From JAXGPP01 sp964436865 (lineage in GTDB: Bacteria; Planctomycetota; Planctomycetia; Pirellulales; Thermoguttaceae): a stretch of DNA of 51,136 nucleotides. The notes under the pieces are model-generated. The model worked only from the letters and a program-made list of their open reading frames with translations. It did not search any database and was not told the DNA's origin. The stretch lies in contig CAYTFK010000010.1 in the NCBI GenBank assembly GCA_964436865.1, positions 1 to 51,136 on the forward strand. Reading direction: 5' to 3'. Shown here one piece after another: positions 9,845 to 19,456 of this stretch. The translations under genes were made by a program, and so were the position numbers. Each line of letters starts with the position of its first letter. Within the stretch, counting starts at the first letter, position 1.

Positions 9845-11086
9845 TCACCCTTCGGAGGGCTGCTCCGGTGCTGACGGCTCCGTCTCGACGACGATCCGAT
9901 CTCCTTCTGCCAGCCCGTCCTCGATTTCGACCAGCTTGCCGTCGTGCCGTCCCGTCCGAACCACCTGTTCGACCAGCTTGCCGTCGCGCACCAACCGCAC
10001 TTTCTGGACCCCGGCAAACTCGTTCACCGTCGCCGCGGGTACCGCAAGGCTCTTGGCCTGGGGGTCCACGGTGACTTCCGCTTCGGCAAACAGACCGGCC
10101 GGCAGCCGCGAATCGGGATTGGGAATGTCAACCTCGATCGTCTGCGAGCGGTTGTTTGGGTCGACCGCCGGGCTGATCCGCGTCACCTGGCCAGGAATGG
10201 GCTCTGCCTGGCCCTCGATGAAAATCGCTGCCGGCTGGCCGACGTGGATTTCGATGGCTTTGCGTTCCGGCACACCACCGCGGAACCGCAAGGGATCGAT
10301 CTGAACCATGGTCGCCACCTGTTGCCCGACCTGTACGTAGGCCCCGGGGGCGACGTGTCGCGCATGAATAACGCCGTCGAAGGGCGCGCGGATTTCGGCG
10401 TCGGCCTGTGCCTGCTTGGCCAGCGACAGTTCCGCTCGCCGCATCGCCAGATCGGCGAGATCGCTGTCGACCACGTTGAGCGCTGATCGGTGCCGCGCTT
10501 CAGCCACCTGAACCTGAGCCTGCTGCTGCTCCAGTTCCTGGGCGGTGATTACATTCTGCTGCGACAGGCTCATCACCCGTTCAAGCCTTGACCGCGCCTC
10601 GTCCAACAGCGCCTTCTCCTGGACGACGGAAGGCACCTCGTTGCGTTGCAGCCGTCCCTCGCTATCGCCCGGCTTGAGGCCGAGTTTCGCCAGGACCTGG
10701 TGGAGTTGGGCTTCCGCCTGCTGGACGCGGTAGTCGAAATCCTCAGGTTCGAGTATCGCCAGGACATCGCCCTGCTTTACGGGCGAACCGAGGTCGACTT
10801 TTACCTCCTTCACTCGGCCGGCAACTTTGGCTCCGATCACCACGCGTTCATGCTCGGCCAGGCTGCCCTGGATGCGGACGGTCCGCGGCCACTGGTGCAG
10901 TTCGACGGCGACGGTCTGCACATTCGCTACTGATTTCGCCGTGCTGTCGGCCGGCGAGGGGGCTTGAGACGGCTCAGCCTGCCGGCAACCGGCAGAGAGC
11001 GCGGCGAGCAACGCCGCCAGCGCAAGCTTGAGCGACCAGCGAAGTGGAGCAAGAGCGTGGCAGCGGGACGCAGGCGGGGTTTTCAT
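9845..11086 (-). CDS. RND efflux periplasmic adaptor (membrane fusion) lipoprotein
   Basis: The open frame extends much further upstream, but the sensible start is ATG at 11086, giving MKTPP, a hydrophobic stretch and the lipobox LSAGC: a 413-residue lipoprotein. The order is typical of the HlyD/AcrA family: biotinyl-lipoyl hairpin (VVIGAKVAGRVKEVKVDLGS), long coiled-coil hairpin (about 125-200, Gln/Arg/Ala-rich), second lipoyl half (IRAPFDGVIHARHVAPGAYV), beta-barrel and membrane-proximal domain. It connects the RND permease to an outer-membrane channel. Encoded just upstream of the permease on the same strand, so the two are almost certainly cotranscribed. Ribosome-binding site is weak. Confidence 0.9.
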   Translation of the reverse strand: MKTPPASRCHALAPLRWSLKLALAALLAALSAGCRQAEPSQAPSPADSTAKSVANVQTVAVELHQWPRTVRIQGSLAEHERVVIGAKVAGRVKEVKVDLGSPVKQGDVLAILEPEDFDYRVQQAEAQLHQVLAKLGLKPGDSEGRLQRNEVPSVVQEKALLDEARSRLERVMSLSQQNVITAQELEQQQAQVQVAEARHRSALNVVDSDLADLAMRRAELSLAKQAQADAEIRAPFDGVIHARHVAPGAYVQVGQQVATMVQIDPLRFRGGVPERKAIEIHVGQPAAIFIEGQAEPIPGQVTRISPAVDPNNRSQTIEVDIPNPDSRLPAGLFAEAEVTVDPQAKSLAVPAATVNEFAGVQKVRLVRDGKLVEQVVRTGRHDGKLVEIEDGLAEGDRIVVETEPSAPEQPSEG

Positions 11087-11386
11087 AGGCGGGAGCCCCC
11101 CAGTCGGACTGTTTCTCGAGGGCAGCAGGCCGCGCGAGGCCAACCATTGACAGGATAATCGCTTTGACGCGAGGTGGCAAGCGATTGGGCAGCAAGGGCT
11201 TCCGTCGAGCGATTCAACGTCACCGCGAAGGCTTTGCCGGCTTGTCAGCGGCGACCGCCGGCAAGCGATCATTGGCGACGTCAATAAGACGCTAATAGAG
11301 GGCCCTCGGTTGCAAAGAGCTGCCAATGTGAGGACATTACAGCACGCGGTTTCCACATCATCCCAATCCAATTGATGGACTGGACC
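11087..11386 (+). other. Divergent intergenic region, efflux adaptor / GH10
   Basis: 300 bases between the two divergent starts. No gene is seen. It must hold the promoters for both directions. TTGACA occurs at 11150-11155 on the plus strand but without a convincing -10 box at the right distance, and TAATAG near 11293 has only a weak -35 partner (TTGGCG, 15-base spacer). I do not assign a promoter. Confidence 0.4.
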
Positions 11387-12709
11387 ATGAAACGCCGACT
11401 ACTGATCACGTTCTTTGCATCGGGAATTCTCCTGGCTCTATCGGTGCCGGCCTACAGCGCGGCGGACGACGAGGAACTCTGGTCGGGGGCCGATGCGCGG
11501 ATCGAGAAGCACCGCAAGGCCGCCGCCGTGGTGAGCGTTGTCGACGCGATGGGGAAGCCGCTGCCCGGTGCAGAGGTTACAGTCGAGCAGACGCGGCACG
11601 CGTTCCTGTTCGGCTGCAATATCTTCGGATGGGGCAGGCAACCGGACGAGGCGAGCGAGAGCGCCTACCGCGAGCGATACGCGGCGCTGTTGAACTACGC
11701 CACGCTGGGGTTCTATTGGCCAAGTTATGAGCGGCGACGAGGAGAGCCTCAACATGAGTACGCAACCCTGGTGGCCGAGTGGTGCCGGGAGCAGCGGATC
11801 GAGACCAAGGGGCATCCTCTGGCATGGAATTTCGCCGACCCTGCCTGGTTGCCGAATGATCCCGACGAGATCCGCCGACTGCAGATGGCGCGGATTGACG
11901 ATTGCGTATCGCGGTTCAAGGGGCTGATCGAGCGATGGGACGTGGTCAATGAGGCGACCCACTTCGAGCGCGAGGAGTTCATGAAGCGTGCTCCGAAGAT
12001 GACGTCCACGTGGGAGAAGGCTGGGCGATTGGAGTTCACTCGGGAATGCTTCGAGCACGCCCGGCAAGCCAACCCAGAAGCGACCCTCTTGATCAACGAC
12101 TACCGCACCGACCCGCCCTATGAACGGCTCATCGAACAGTTGGTCGACGCTGACGGCAAACCGCTCTACGACGTGATCGGGATCCAGAGCCACATGCACG
12201 GTGGGGCGTGGCCCAATGCGAAGATCTGGGACGTGTGCGAGCGATTCGCGCGATTTGGCGTACCGCTGCACTTCACCGAGACGACCATCGTTTCCGGTAA
12301 GAGGCAATGGGAGAAGCAGCCGGGCGAGCCGTGGCCGTCGACGCCTGAAGGCGAAGCCCAGCAAGCCAGGGAGGTCGTTCGTTTCTACACGATGCTTTTC
12401 TCGCACCCGGCGGTAGAGGCGATTACCTGGTGGGACTTCAGCGACCGGGGCGCATGGAAGCAGGCCCCGGCCGGACTGATCCGCGCCGACATGAGCCCGA
12501 AGCCCGCCTACGAGGAATTGATGAAGCTGATCCACGGCAAATGGTGGACCCGAGCCGAACTGAAGACCGACGACGTGGGAGCCACCTCTCTCCGCGGCTT
12601 CTGCGGCGGCTACAAGGTGACGGTGAGTTGTCAGGGAAGAAAGGCGGTCGAGAAGGTTTTCACGCTCGTGCCAGGCAAGACAGCCGAGTGGAAGATTACA
12701 GTCGAATAG
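11387..12709 (+). CDS. Secreted glycoside hydrolase family 10 (endo-1,4-beta-xylanase)
   Basis: ATG at 11387 gives a clean signal peptide (MKRRLLITFF to AYSAADD); an upstream in-frame ATG at 11375 would add only four residues and spoil it. 440 residues. A short beta domain comes first (VVSVVDAMGKPLPGAEVTVEQ, about 47-75), then the GH10 barrel: HAFLFGCNIFGW, GHPLAWN, acid/base WDVVNEATH (E189), INDYR, IGIQSHMH and nucleophile LHFTETT (E298), ending ITWWDFSDRGAW and PKPAYEEL. It cleaves internal beta-1,4-xylosidic bonds outside the cytoplasm. The N-terminal domain directly joined to the barrel is common in planctomycete and Bacteroidetes GH10 proteins. Followed after 38 bases by a serine hydrolase. 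Confidence 0.92.
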   Translation: MKRRLLITFFASGILLALSVPAYSAADDEELWSGADARIEKHRKAAAVVSVVDAMGKPLPGAEVTVEQTRHAFLFGCNIFGWGRQPDEASESAYRERYAALLNYATLGFYWPSYERRRGEPQHEYATLVAEWCREQRIETKGHPLAWNFADPAWLPNDPDEIRRLQMARIDDCVSRFKGLIERWDVVNEATHFEREEFMKRAPKMTSTWEKAGRLEFTRECFEHARQANPEATLLINDYRTDPPYERLIEQLVDADGKPLYDVIGIQSHMHGGAWPNAKIWDVCERFARFGVPLHFTETTIVSGKRQWEKQPGEPWPSTPEGEAQQAREVVRFYTMLFSHPAVEAITWWDFSDRGAWKQAPAGLIRADMSPKPAYEELMKLIHGKWWTRAELKTDDVGATSLRGFCGGYKVTVSCQGRKAVEKVFTLVPGKTAEWKITVE

Positions 12710-12747
12710 CCAAAGACGACCAGAATCGGCCCTTGGGCAGCAATCAG

Positions 12748-14034
12748 ATGCTCAGACGAGACTCACGGCGAGGTTTCCTGAAGACTGCGCTTTCGGCAGT
12801 TGTCGGCTGCGGCATGACGCGGGCCGACTACTCTGCCGGGGCGGCAAGCGAGGAGTTGCCGCGTACGGGCGAGGAGCACCCCGAGTGTGCGCCGCTCGAC
12901 CGGCTCATGTCATCGTTTCTCATCGAGCAAGAAGCGCCCGGCGCGGCGCTGGCGGTCGCGCGGCATGGCCGGCTGGTTTACGCCCGCGGATTCGGCTACG
13001 CCGACATCGAGCGGAAGCTGCCGGTCGAGCCGCAATCGATCTTCCGCATCGCCAGCGTTTCAAAGCCGCTCACCGCCGTGGCAATTCTGCAACTGGTCGA
13101 TCGCGGCCGACTTTACCTCGATGATCGCATGGTCGATCGAATCGGGCTCGAACCGTTTCTGCCACCCGGCAAGACGGTGGACTCGCGGCTGGGCCAAGTG
13201 ACGGTGCGGCACCTGCTCCAGCATACTGGTGGCTGGGATCGAGACCGGTCGTTTGACCCGATTGCGCGACCGAGGAGGATCGCGGAGGCCATGGGACGGT
13301 CTTTGCCGATTGGCCCGAAGGAGGTTGTCCGCTACGCGATGGGTCGCCCCCTCGATTTTGACCCTGGTGAGCGGTACGCCTATTCAAACGTGGGCTACCT
13401 TATGCTGGCCGAGATGGTCGAAGCGATCGCTGGACGCCCATACGAGGAGCACGTTTGCCAGGAGGTGCTGAGGCCACTGGGCATCACTTCGGCGCGGTTG
13501 GGAAGAGGGGCGGTCGAGGAGCGGACTGCGGGCGAAGTGAAGTATTATGATCGACTCGAACGCCGCGCTACGGCGGTGGTCGGCCCACGCATCGGACAGA
13601 CCGTGCCTTTGCCCGACGGCGCTGAGAATTTTGACGCTTTCGGCGGGCATGGTGGCTGGATCGCCTCGGCCGATGACCTGGTGCGGTTTGCGGCCGCCTT
13701 CGATGCTCCGTCCCGCTGCCCGATTCTGAGTGAAGAAGCGATCCGCACGATGTTCGCCCCGCCGGAAGGTCCGCCGGGCCACGACGCTGAGGGCGTCAAG
13801 GAAGTCTACTACGGCTGCGGCTGGAATGTCCGCCGCGTGGGGAACGGCCGCATCAACACATGGCACAACGGGCTTATCGCCGGAACCTCGGCGCTTTTGG
13901 TCCGCCGCTGGGACGGCTTCTCGTGGGCGGTCCTGTTCAACACCGACAGTGGCCCGAATGGCAAGCAACTGGCCGGCCAGATCGATCCGCTCATTCATCG
14001 GGCGGTAGACGAGGTGAAACGCTGGCCAGGATAG
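12748..14034 (+). CDS. Tat-exported serine hydrolase, class C beta-lactamase/esterase fold
   Basis: The frame runs open from 12430, overlapping GH10, but the protein surely starts at ATG 12748, where MLRRDSRRGFLKTALSAVVG forms a twin-arginine signal. 428 residues. The active-site motifs of the class C beta-lactamase/D-peptidase family are present: SVSK (S103, K106), YSN (212-214) and a WHNG box near the C-terminus replacing KTG. Such proteins are usually esterases or D-aminopeptidases rather than true lactamases; next to a xylanase, a carbohydrate esterase role is plausible but inferred. Separated by 38 bases from GH10, so probably one transcript. It ends 47 bases from the convergent RNase R gene. 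Confidence 0.85.
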   Translation: MLRRDSRRGFLKTALSAVVGCGMTRADYSAGAASEELPRTGEEHPECAPLDRLMSSFLIEQEAPGAALAVARHGRLVYARGFGYADIERKLPVEPQSIFRIASVSKPLTAVAILQLVDRGRLYLDDRMVDRIGLEPFLPPGKTVDSRLGQVTVRHLLQHTGGWDRDRSFDPIARPRRIAEAMGRSLPIGPKEVVRYAMGRPLDFDPGERYAYSNVGYLMLAEMVEAIAGRPYEEHVCQEVLRPLGITSARLGRGAVEERTAGEVKYYDRLERRATAVVGPRIGQTVPLPDGAENFDAFGGHGGWIASADDLVRFAAAFDAPSRCPILSEEAIRTMFAPPEGPPGHDAEGVKEVYYGCGWNVRRVGNGRINTWHNGLIAGTSALLVRRWDGFSWAVLFNTDSGPNGKQLAGQIDPLIHRAVDEVKRWPG

Positions 14035-14081
14035 CCGGCAGCGCGATCCTGATCCGGCTGCCGTTCTCGCGCAAGGCGGTT

Positions 14082-16322
14082 CTACCGCCGCTTTCGTTTC
14101 GTGCGAGGTTTGTTACGGGCGTCGGGAGCTTTGGGCGACCGCTTCTTGTGGACTGATTCGCGTTTGACCTGCGCAGGCCGCTGGCGGCGAACAAGCCGGA
14201 AATCGAGTTCGCGACGGTCGACATCGACGTGCGCCACCGCCACTCGGACAACGTCGCCGAGGCGAAACTGGTTTCCGCTGCGAAATCCGGCCAGGGTGTG
14301 CGCGGTGCGGTCGAAACGGTAGTCGTCATCATCGAGCGTGCTGACATGGATCAGGCCTTCGGCCGGAATTCCCAGTCCCTGCACGAACAACCCGAAGCTC
14401 TCGACTCCGGTAATGACGGCGTCCATCTCTTCGCCGATACGATCGGCCATATAGGCCAGCAGCTTGAGTTTCGTCAGGTCGCGTTCCGCGGCTTCAGCCC
14501 GTTGCTCGCGGTCGGAACAGTGCTCGGCGAGCAGCACCAGTTCGTCATAATCATTTCGCGGCTTCGTACCGGCCAGCAATGAACTGAGCAGGCGGTGGAC
14601 GGTCAGATCCGGATAACGGCGAATGGGAGAGGTGAAGTGACAGTAGCACTCGCTGGCCAGGGCATAATGCCCTTCTTCGGCCGGGCCGTAGACGGCCCGC
14701 TGCATCGAGCGCAGCACCGCGTAATTCACGGCATATGCCTCGGGTTCGCCGACCACTTGCCTCAAGAGTTTCTGGATCTCGAAGCGGCTCTCGAGGCTGT
14801 CGGTCTGGTAGCCGAGTTCGGCGACAAACGAAGTAAGCGACTGGAGCTTCCGCGGATCGGGGGCCTCGTGGACACGGCGCAGGAAGAACAGCGAGTTGGC
14901 TTGCAGGTACTCGGCCACTGCCTCATTAGCCGCGAGCATGAACTCCTCGATGATCTGGTGGCTCTCCGTGTGCTCGACGATCTTCGCGCCGGAAACGCGG
15001 CCGTTCTCGTCCAGTTCGACTTTCACCTCGGGCATGGTCAGTTCCAGCGCCCCGCGTTCATAGCGGCGCCGGCGGAGCGTCATCGCCAGTTCGTGCATCC
15101 GGCCGAGCAACGAGTGGACCGCTTCGCCCCACTTTTCGCGGAATGGCTCGCGGTTTGCCAGGAAGTCATCGACTTCTTCGTAGGCCAGCCGGCGGCTGCT
15201 GCGGATCACCGAGTTGTGGAACTCGGTGTGCGTGCGGACCCCCTCCGGAGTGAATTCAAGATATGCGGACTTGGTATAGCGGATCTTCCCCGGCTGGAGG
15301 CTCGCCAGGGCATTGGAGATGATCTCCGGCAGCATCGGAATCACGCGGTCGGGCAGGTAAACGCTCGTGGCGCGGTTCTGCGCCTCGCGGTCGAGACCGG
15401 TCTTCAGCGGCACAAAATGGGCCACGTCGGCGATGTGTACGCCCAGCCGCCAGTGCCCGTTGTCGAGACGGGTGAGCGAGATCGCGTCGTCGAAGTCGCG
15501 GGCGTCCGCCGGATCAATCGTCACAATGGTCTCACCCGTAAGGTCGAGCCGATCGGCTGGTATCTCTTCGTGGAAGAGATCGGCCTGCTGCCGGGCGTCG
15601 GCGAGGGCCGCCTCGGGGAATTCCTGCGGCAGGTTGAACTGGTGGATCACAGAGATCGTATCCACTCCCGGTTGGCCGCGCTGCCCGAGCACCTCGATGA
15701 TCACGCCCTCGCCGTCGTCGAGGTGGGTCGGGAAGCGGATCATCTCAAAAACGACCTTGTCGTTGGGACGCGCGCCCTTGGCTCCCGGGTCGCCGACCGG
15801 GATCGGGCGGGAAAAATCGCGGCCGTCAACCGCCACTACGCTCTGTCCGCCCATGCCGTGATAGTAAGTGCCGACGAACCGTCTCGTCTCGCGGGCGACA
15901 ATCTCCACAATTTCGCCGCGGATCCCCGGATGATGTCGCCCCGGCTTGAGAAGCTGCACCATAACCGTGTCGCCGGTGGAGGCGTCGCGCGTCTTGCGGG
16001 CCGGGATGTAGATATCCAGGCTGCGCGCGTCGGCGGGCGTGGTGCCGCTGGGACGAACAAACCCATGGCCGGCCTCCATGCGCCGGAAAACGCCTACGAT
16101 GCGATTGCCGCGGGCGGCCTTGCCTTCGACGGTTTTCACCAGGTGCCCAGGCCCCCAATTCAGTAGCCCACGAGCCACGAGTCGCTTCACTGCCTTGCGG
16201 ATCTCGGGGCCGTCAACCTTAGGGATCTGAAGCTTCTTGGCGATTACCCGGGGCTTAACCGGTTGGTATCCGGGCTGCCGGACATGGGCGAGAATGGCCT
16301 GTTCGAGGTCGGCTCTGTCCAT
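14082..16322 (-). CDS. rnr: Ribonuclease R (RNB-family 3'-5' exoribonuclease)
   Basis: ATG at 16322 is preceded by GGAG at 8-10 bases; a GTG eight codons upstream is less likely. 746 residues. Order: N-terminal winged helix (RADLEQAILAHV to GLLNWGPGHLVK), two cold-shock domains, the RNB catalytic domain with TIDPADARDFDDAISL (about 268-283; the aspartates bind magnesium), a C-terminal S1 domain (DAVITGVESFGLFV) and a Lys/Arg-rich tail (KKRSPKAPDARNKPRTKRKRR region). It degrades structured RNA processively in the cytoplasm. The next gene upstream on the same strand, 133 bases away, encodes a second 3'-5' exonuclease type. Length is close to the usual family size. Confidence 0.95.
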   Translation of the reverse strand: MDRADLEQAILAHVRQPGYQPVKPRVIAKKLQIPKVDGPEIRKAVKRLVARGLLNWGPGHLVKTVEGKAARGNRIVGVFRRMEAGHGFVRPSGTTPADARSLDIYIPARKTRDASTGDTVMVQLLKPGRHHPGIRGEIVEIVARETRRFVGTYYHGMGGQSVVAVDGRDFSRPIPVGDPGAKGARPNDKVVFEMIRFPTHLDDGEGVIIEVLGQRGQPGVDTISVIHQFNLPQEFPEAALADARQQADLFHEEIPADRLDLTGETIVTIDPADARDFDDAISLTRLDNGHWRLGVHIADVAHFVPLKTGLDREAQNRATSVYLPDRVIPMLPEIISNALASLQPGKIRYTKSAYLEFTPEGVRTHTEFHNSVIRSSRRLAYEEVDDFLANREPFREKWGEAVHSLLGRMHELAMTLRRRRYERGALELTMPEVKVELDENGRVSGAKIVEHTESHQIIEEFMLAANEAVAEYLQANSLFFLRRVHEAPDPRKLQSLTSFVAELGYQTDSLESRFEIQKLLRQVVGEPEAYAVNYAVLRSMQRAVYGPAEEGHYALASECYCHFTSPIRRYPDLTVHRLLSSLLAGTKPRNDYDELVLLAEHCSDREQRAEAAERDLTKLKLLAYMADRIGEEMDAVITGVESFGLFVQGLGIPAEGLIHVSTLDDDDYRFDRTAHTLAGFRSGNQFRLGDVVRVAVAHVDVDRRELDFRLVRRQRPAQVKRESVHKKRSPKAPDARNKPRTKRKRR

Positions 16323-16455
16323 TGCGATGCTCCGCCTTCGATACACACGGTTGCGCCGTCATCATACGCTGGCGGGAGCATGCCACTGCACGCGCGGCGC
16401 AGGGCGCACTGTCGGACCACGCCAACGAAAAAACGCGGGTGGCGTCGAACGAGAC

Positions 16456-17433
16456 TTACGGCTCGTCCTTGCCGTTGCCCTTGAACAGCTTGCGGCCGAG
16501 AGTCGGATGGTAGTTTGTCCAGGGACTGTCGACGTTGGGATCGTCGCGCAGTTGCTGGTGAAAGGCGGACACCTTGGCGTCGAGATTGTCGAGGCAGAAC
16601 AGGGCCACCGCTTCGAGCGTCATCGGCAGCTTGGGACTGCCGTATTCGTATTCGCCGTGATGGCTGACGATCATGTGTTTCAGCCGCAGCACCATCTCGC
16701 GCGGGATCGACTCGTTGGAAAGCTTCTCTGCCTCGCGGACTTTCGCCTCGAGCAGACTGACCGCCATCACCAAGTGGCCAATGAGTTGCCCCTCGTCGCT
16801 GTAGGCCAGCTCGCGCTCGTATGTCAGCTCATCGACCTTTCCCATGTCGTGCAGAAACGCGCCGAACAACAGCAGGTCACGATCGATCTGCGGATAGCAG
16901 GGAGCGATCCGGGTAACGACTTCCATGAGGTTCACCACATGCTCCACCAGGCCGCCCTGGTAGGCGTGATGGTGCTTGATTCCGGCCGGTGCGCGGACAA
17001 ACTTCCGAATGAACGACTCGTCGACCAGAAAGCACTCCGCCAGATTGCGGAGGTGCGGGTTGGTCATGCCCCGCAGCATCGCCGTCAGGCGAACCATGAG
17101 CTTGTCGACTTCGACGGCTGCCAGCGGGCTGAAGTCGTCGGCGATGACCTCGCACTCGTCGACCTTGGTGATTCGGTTGGCGATGAGCTGCATCGTCCCC
17201 TGGAAGAGCTGCGTCGTCCCCTCGATGCGAACAAAATCGCCGTTTTCGAAAGAACGATAATGCCCCTCAGTGGCGTTCCACATCCGCGCCGAGATGCAAC
17301 CGGTGCGGTCGGAGAGCTCCATCTGCAGGTAGAGATTGCCGTTGCGGTTGGGACGAAGCTGCTTGCCCGAGACGCGGAAAACCTCGTCGACCACCTCTTG
17401 CTGCCCGAGCTGCTTCACGTACCGCCGCCGCAT
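16456..17433 (-). CDS. YhaM-type 3'-5' exoribonuclease (OB-fold plus HD domain)
   Basis: The open frame goes back to 17682, but the family N-terminus begins at ATG 17433, with AGGTG about six bases upstream. 325 residues, against about 314 for Bacillus YhaM. Residues 12-95 form an OB-fold nucleic-acid binding domain (LYLQMELSDRTGCISARMW). The HD metal-binding domain follows: HHHAYQGGLVEHVVNLMEV (154-172), FLHDMGKVDE (H195, D196) and SHHGEYEYGSP (258-268). YhaM trims RNA (and DNA) 3' ends. It sits just upstream of RNase R on the same strand. A promoter at 17490-17518 fits this gene. Confidence 0.88.
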   Translation of the reverse strand: MRRRYVKQLGQQEVVDEVFRVSGKQLRPNRNGNLYLQMELSDRTGCISARMWNATEGHYRSFENGDFVRIEGTTQLFQGTMQLIANRITKVDECEVIADDFSPLAAVEVDKLMVRLTAMLRGMTNPHLRNLAECFLVDESFIRKFVRAPAGIKHHHAYQGGLVEHVVNLMEVVTRIAPCYPQIDRDLLLFGAFLHDMGKVDELTYERELAYSDEGQLIGHLVMAVSLLEAKVREAEKLSNESIPREMVLRLKHMIVSHHGEYEYGSPKLPMTLEAVALFCLDNLDAKVSAFHQQLRDDPNVDSPWTNYHPTLGRKLFKGNGKDEP

Positions 17434-17489
17434 ATGCACCTTTCGGGTATCGCCCGGATAAAGACCTTGGATCGAAGGGGAAAAAGTTG

Positions 17490-17518
17490 ATTGTAGATTC
17501 CCATCCCATCCGCCACAA
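17490..17518 (-). promoter_or_regulatory. Candidate sigma70-type promoter for the YhaM-type gene
   Basis: On the minus strand: -35 TTGTGG (17518-17513), 17-base spacer, -10 TACAAT (17495-17490). This would start RNA near 17483, about 50 bases before the ATG. The -10 box is good and the -35 fair. Confidence 0.4.
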
Positions 17519-17536
17519 GGGGGACGCGCGCGGACC

Positions 17537-17565
17537 TTTCGCCAAATGGGGCGATTTCCTACAAT
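17537..17565 (+). promoter_or_regulatory. Candidate promoter for proS
   Basis: Plus strand: TTTCGC (17537-17542), 17-base spacer, TACAAT (17560-17565). The -35 box is weak. RNA would start near 17572, leaving a leader of about 90 bases before ATG 17664. Confidence 0.3.
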
Positions 17566-17663
17566 CGCTTGTTTCGGCCGGCACCGGCGGGATGATCGCG
17601 AGGGCGATCCCCGACACGGTGGTCCGCCGTTACCTTCCACACCCTGCCGAACGCAAGACTCCC

Positions 17664-19430
17664 ATGCGCTGGACCCAGACACTCATCCCGACGGCCAAAG
17701 AGACGCCCGAAGGGGCGGAAATTCCCAGCCACATCCTGATGCTCCGCGCGGGAATGATCTCGCAGCTCATGGCGGGTGCCTACAGCTATCTGCCGCTGGG
17801 GCTCAAGGCCCTCAAGAAGGCCGAGCGGATCGTCCGGGAAGAGATGGACGCGGCCGGGGCCGTCGAACTGCTGATGCCGGCGCTGACGCCGATCGGTTTG
17901 TGGGAACAGACCGGGCGCGTCGAGGCATTCGGCGACGTGCTCATCAAGTTCGCCGTGCGGCGCCAGAACCGGCAGGTGCAGATGGCCCTCGGCCCGACGC
18001 ACGAAGAGGTGATTACCGATCTGGTGAAGCGGTACGTGTCGAGCTACCGGCAGATGCCGATCACGCTCTATCAGGTGCAGACGAAGTTCCGCAATGAGGA
18101 GCGGCCGCGATTCGGCGTCTTGCGAACGAGCGAGTTCCTCATGAAGGACGCCTACAGCTTCGACACCTCGGTGGAATCGCTCGGTCGCAGTTACGACAAG
18201 ATGTACGCGGCTTACTGCCGGATCTTTGAGCGGTGCGGTCTCGACTATCTTCCTGTTGAAGCGGAAAGCGGTCCGATTGGCGGCGACGCCAGCCACGAGT
18301 TCATGATCCCGGCCGAGAACGGCGAGGATTCGGTCGTGCATTGCAAAGACTGCGGATACGCCGCCAATCTTGAGCGGGCCGAGATCGGCCCCTTGGGCCT
18401 CAAACCCCCGACCGTCGATCTGAAGGAGATCGTGAAGGTGTCGACCCCCGGCACCACCACGATTGAGCACGTCAGCCAGTTCCTGAAATGCGGACCTGAG
18501 GACCTGATCAAGACACTGATTTACGTGGCCGATGGTCAGCCGCTGGCCGTACTGGTCCGCGGCGATCACGACGCCAACGAGAACAAGATCCGCCGCGCCG
18601 TGGGAGCGGGCCGCCTCGAATTGGCGCCTCCGGCAGTGATCGAGGAAGTCACCGGCGCGCCGGTCGGTTTCGCGGGTCCGGTCGGCATGCGGCAACCGAT
18701 CCCGATTTGGGCCGACCGCAACGTCGAATCGATGCGCAACGCCGTCACCGGCGCCAACGAAGGCGATGCGCACATTACGGGCGTCAATCCGGGCAGGGAT
18801 TTCCGGCCGACCCAATATGCCGACCTGCGGAATGCCGTCGATGGCGATCCCTGCCCGCGGTGCAGCTCGAAGCTGGCGATGCGCCACGCAGTCGAGGTCG
18901 GCCACGTGTTCAAACTGGGCACGAAGTACTCGGAAGCCCTGGGGGCCCGCTACCTGGACGACAAAGAGCAACTTCGGCCGATCATCATGGGGTGCTATGG
19001 AATCGGCGTAAACCGGATCATCGCCGGGTTGGTCGAAACGAGCCACGACGACAACGGAATCGTATTCCCCGTGGCACTGGCCCCCTATGAAGTCGGCATC
19101 GTGCCCGTCAAGGTCACCGACGAGGAGACGATGCGCGTGGCCGGGCAACTGCACGATGCCCTGACGTCGGCCGGCATCGACGTGCTGCTCGACGATCGGG
19201 ACGTCCGCGCGGGAGTCAAGTTCAAGGACGCTGATCTGATCGGTGTTCCACTCCGGGTGGTGGTGGGCGAACGAGGCCTCAAGGAAGGGCAACTCGAGGT
19301 CAAGTGGCGGTGGGCCGAAAAGGCCGAGATGCTTTCGCTGGAAGATGCCGCTGTGCAGCTTGCCGACTGGATCGCCGAGGAACGCCAATCCAACGCTCGG
19401 TTCACAGCCCACCGCAAGCAGGCGCTGTGA
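17664..19430 (+). CDS. proS: Prolyl-tRNA synthetase, bacterial type with editing insertion
   Basis: The open frame begins upstream at 17487, but the family start is MRWTQTLIPT at ATG 17664. 588 residues, usual for the bacterial (type 1) enzyme. Class II motif 1 region GLKALKKAERIVREEM; motif 2 around TKFRNEERPRFGVLRTSEFLMKD; a YbaK-like editing insertion (about 230-385) that clears Ala-tRNA(Pro), starting near CKDCGYAANLERAE; motif 3 MGCYGIGVNRII; C-terminal anticodon-binding domain (LDDRDVRAGVKFKDADLIGVP). It charges tRNA(Pro) in the cytoplasm. Divergent from the exonuclease gene; ends facing the convergent OmpH-like gene with a strong hairpin between. Confidence 0.96.
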   Translation: MRWTQTLIPTAKETPEGAEIPSHILMLRAGMISQLMAGAYSYLPLGLKALKKAERIVREEMDAAGAVELLMPALTPIGLWEQTGRVEAFGDVLIKFAVRRQNRQVQMALGPTHEEVITDLVKRYVSSYRQMPITLYQVQTKFRNEERPRFGVLRTSEFLMKDAYSFDTSVESLGRSYDKMYAAYCRIFERCGLDYLPVEAESGPIGGDASHEFMIPAENGEDSVVHCKDCGYAANLERAEIGPLGLKPPTVDLKEIVKVSTPGTTTIEHVSQFLKCGPEDLIKTLIYVADGQPLAVLVRGDHDANENKIRRAVGAGRLELAPPAVIEEVTGAPVGFAGPVGMRQPIPIWADRNVESMRNAVTGANEGDAHITGVNPGRDFRPTQYADLRNAVDGDPCPRCSSKLAMRHAVEVGHVFKLGTKYSEALGARYLDDKEQLRPIIMGCYGIGVNRIIAGLVETSHDDNGIVFPVALAPYEVGIVPVKVTDEETMRVAGQLHDALTSAGIDVLLDDRDVRAGVKFKDADLIGVPLRVVVGERGLKEGQLEVKWRWAEKAEMLSLEDAAVQLADWIAEERQSNARFTAHRKQAL

Positions 19431-19456
19431 GCTGACGTTGACACGCTTTCGAGTCG

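Noticed and set aside
9845..11371. Use of the full 508-codon frame for the efflux adaptor
   Set aside because: The first 95 codons show no conserved features and would bury the lipobox; the lipoprotein signal starts at 11086.
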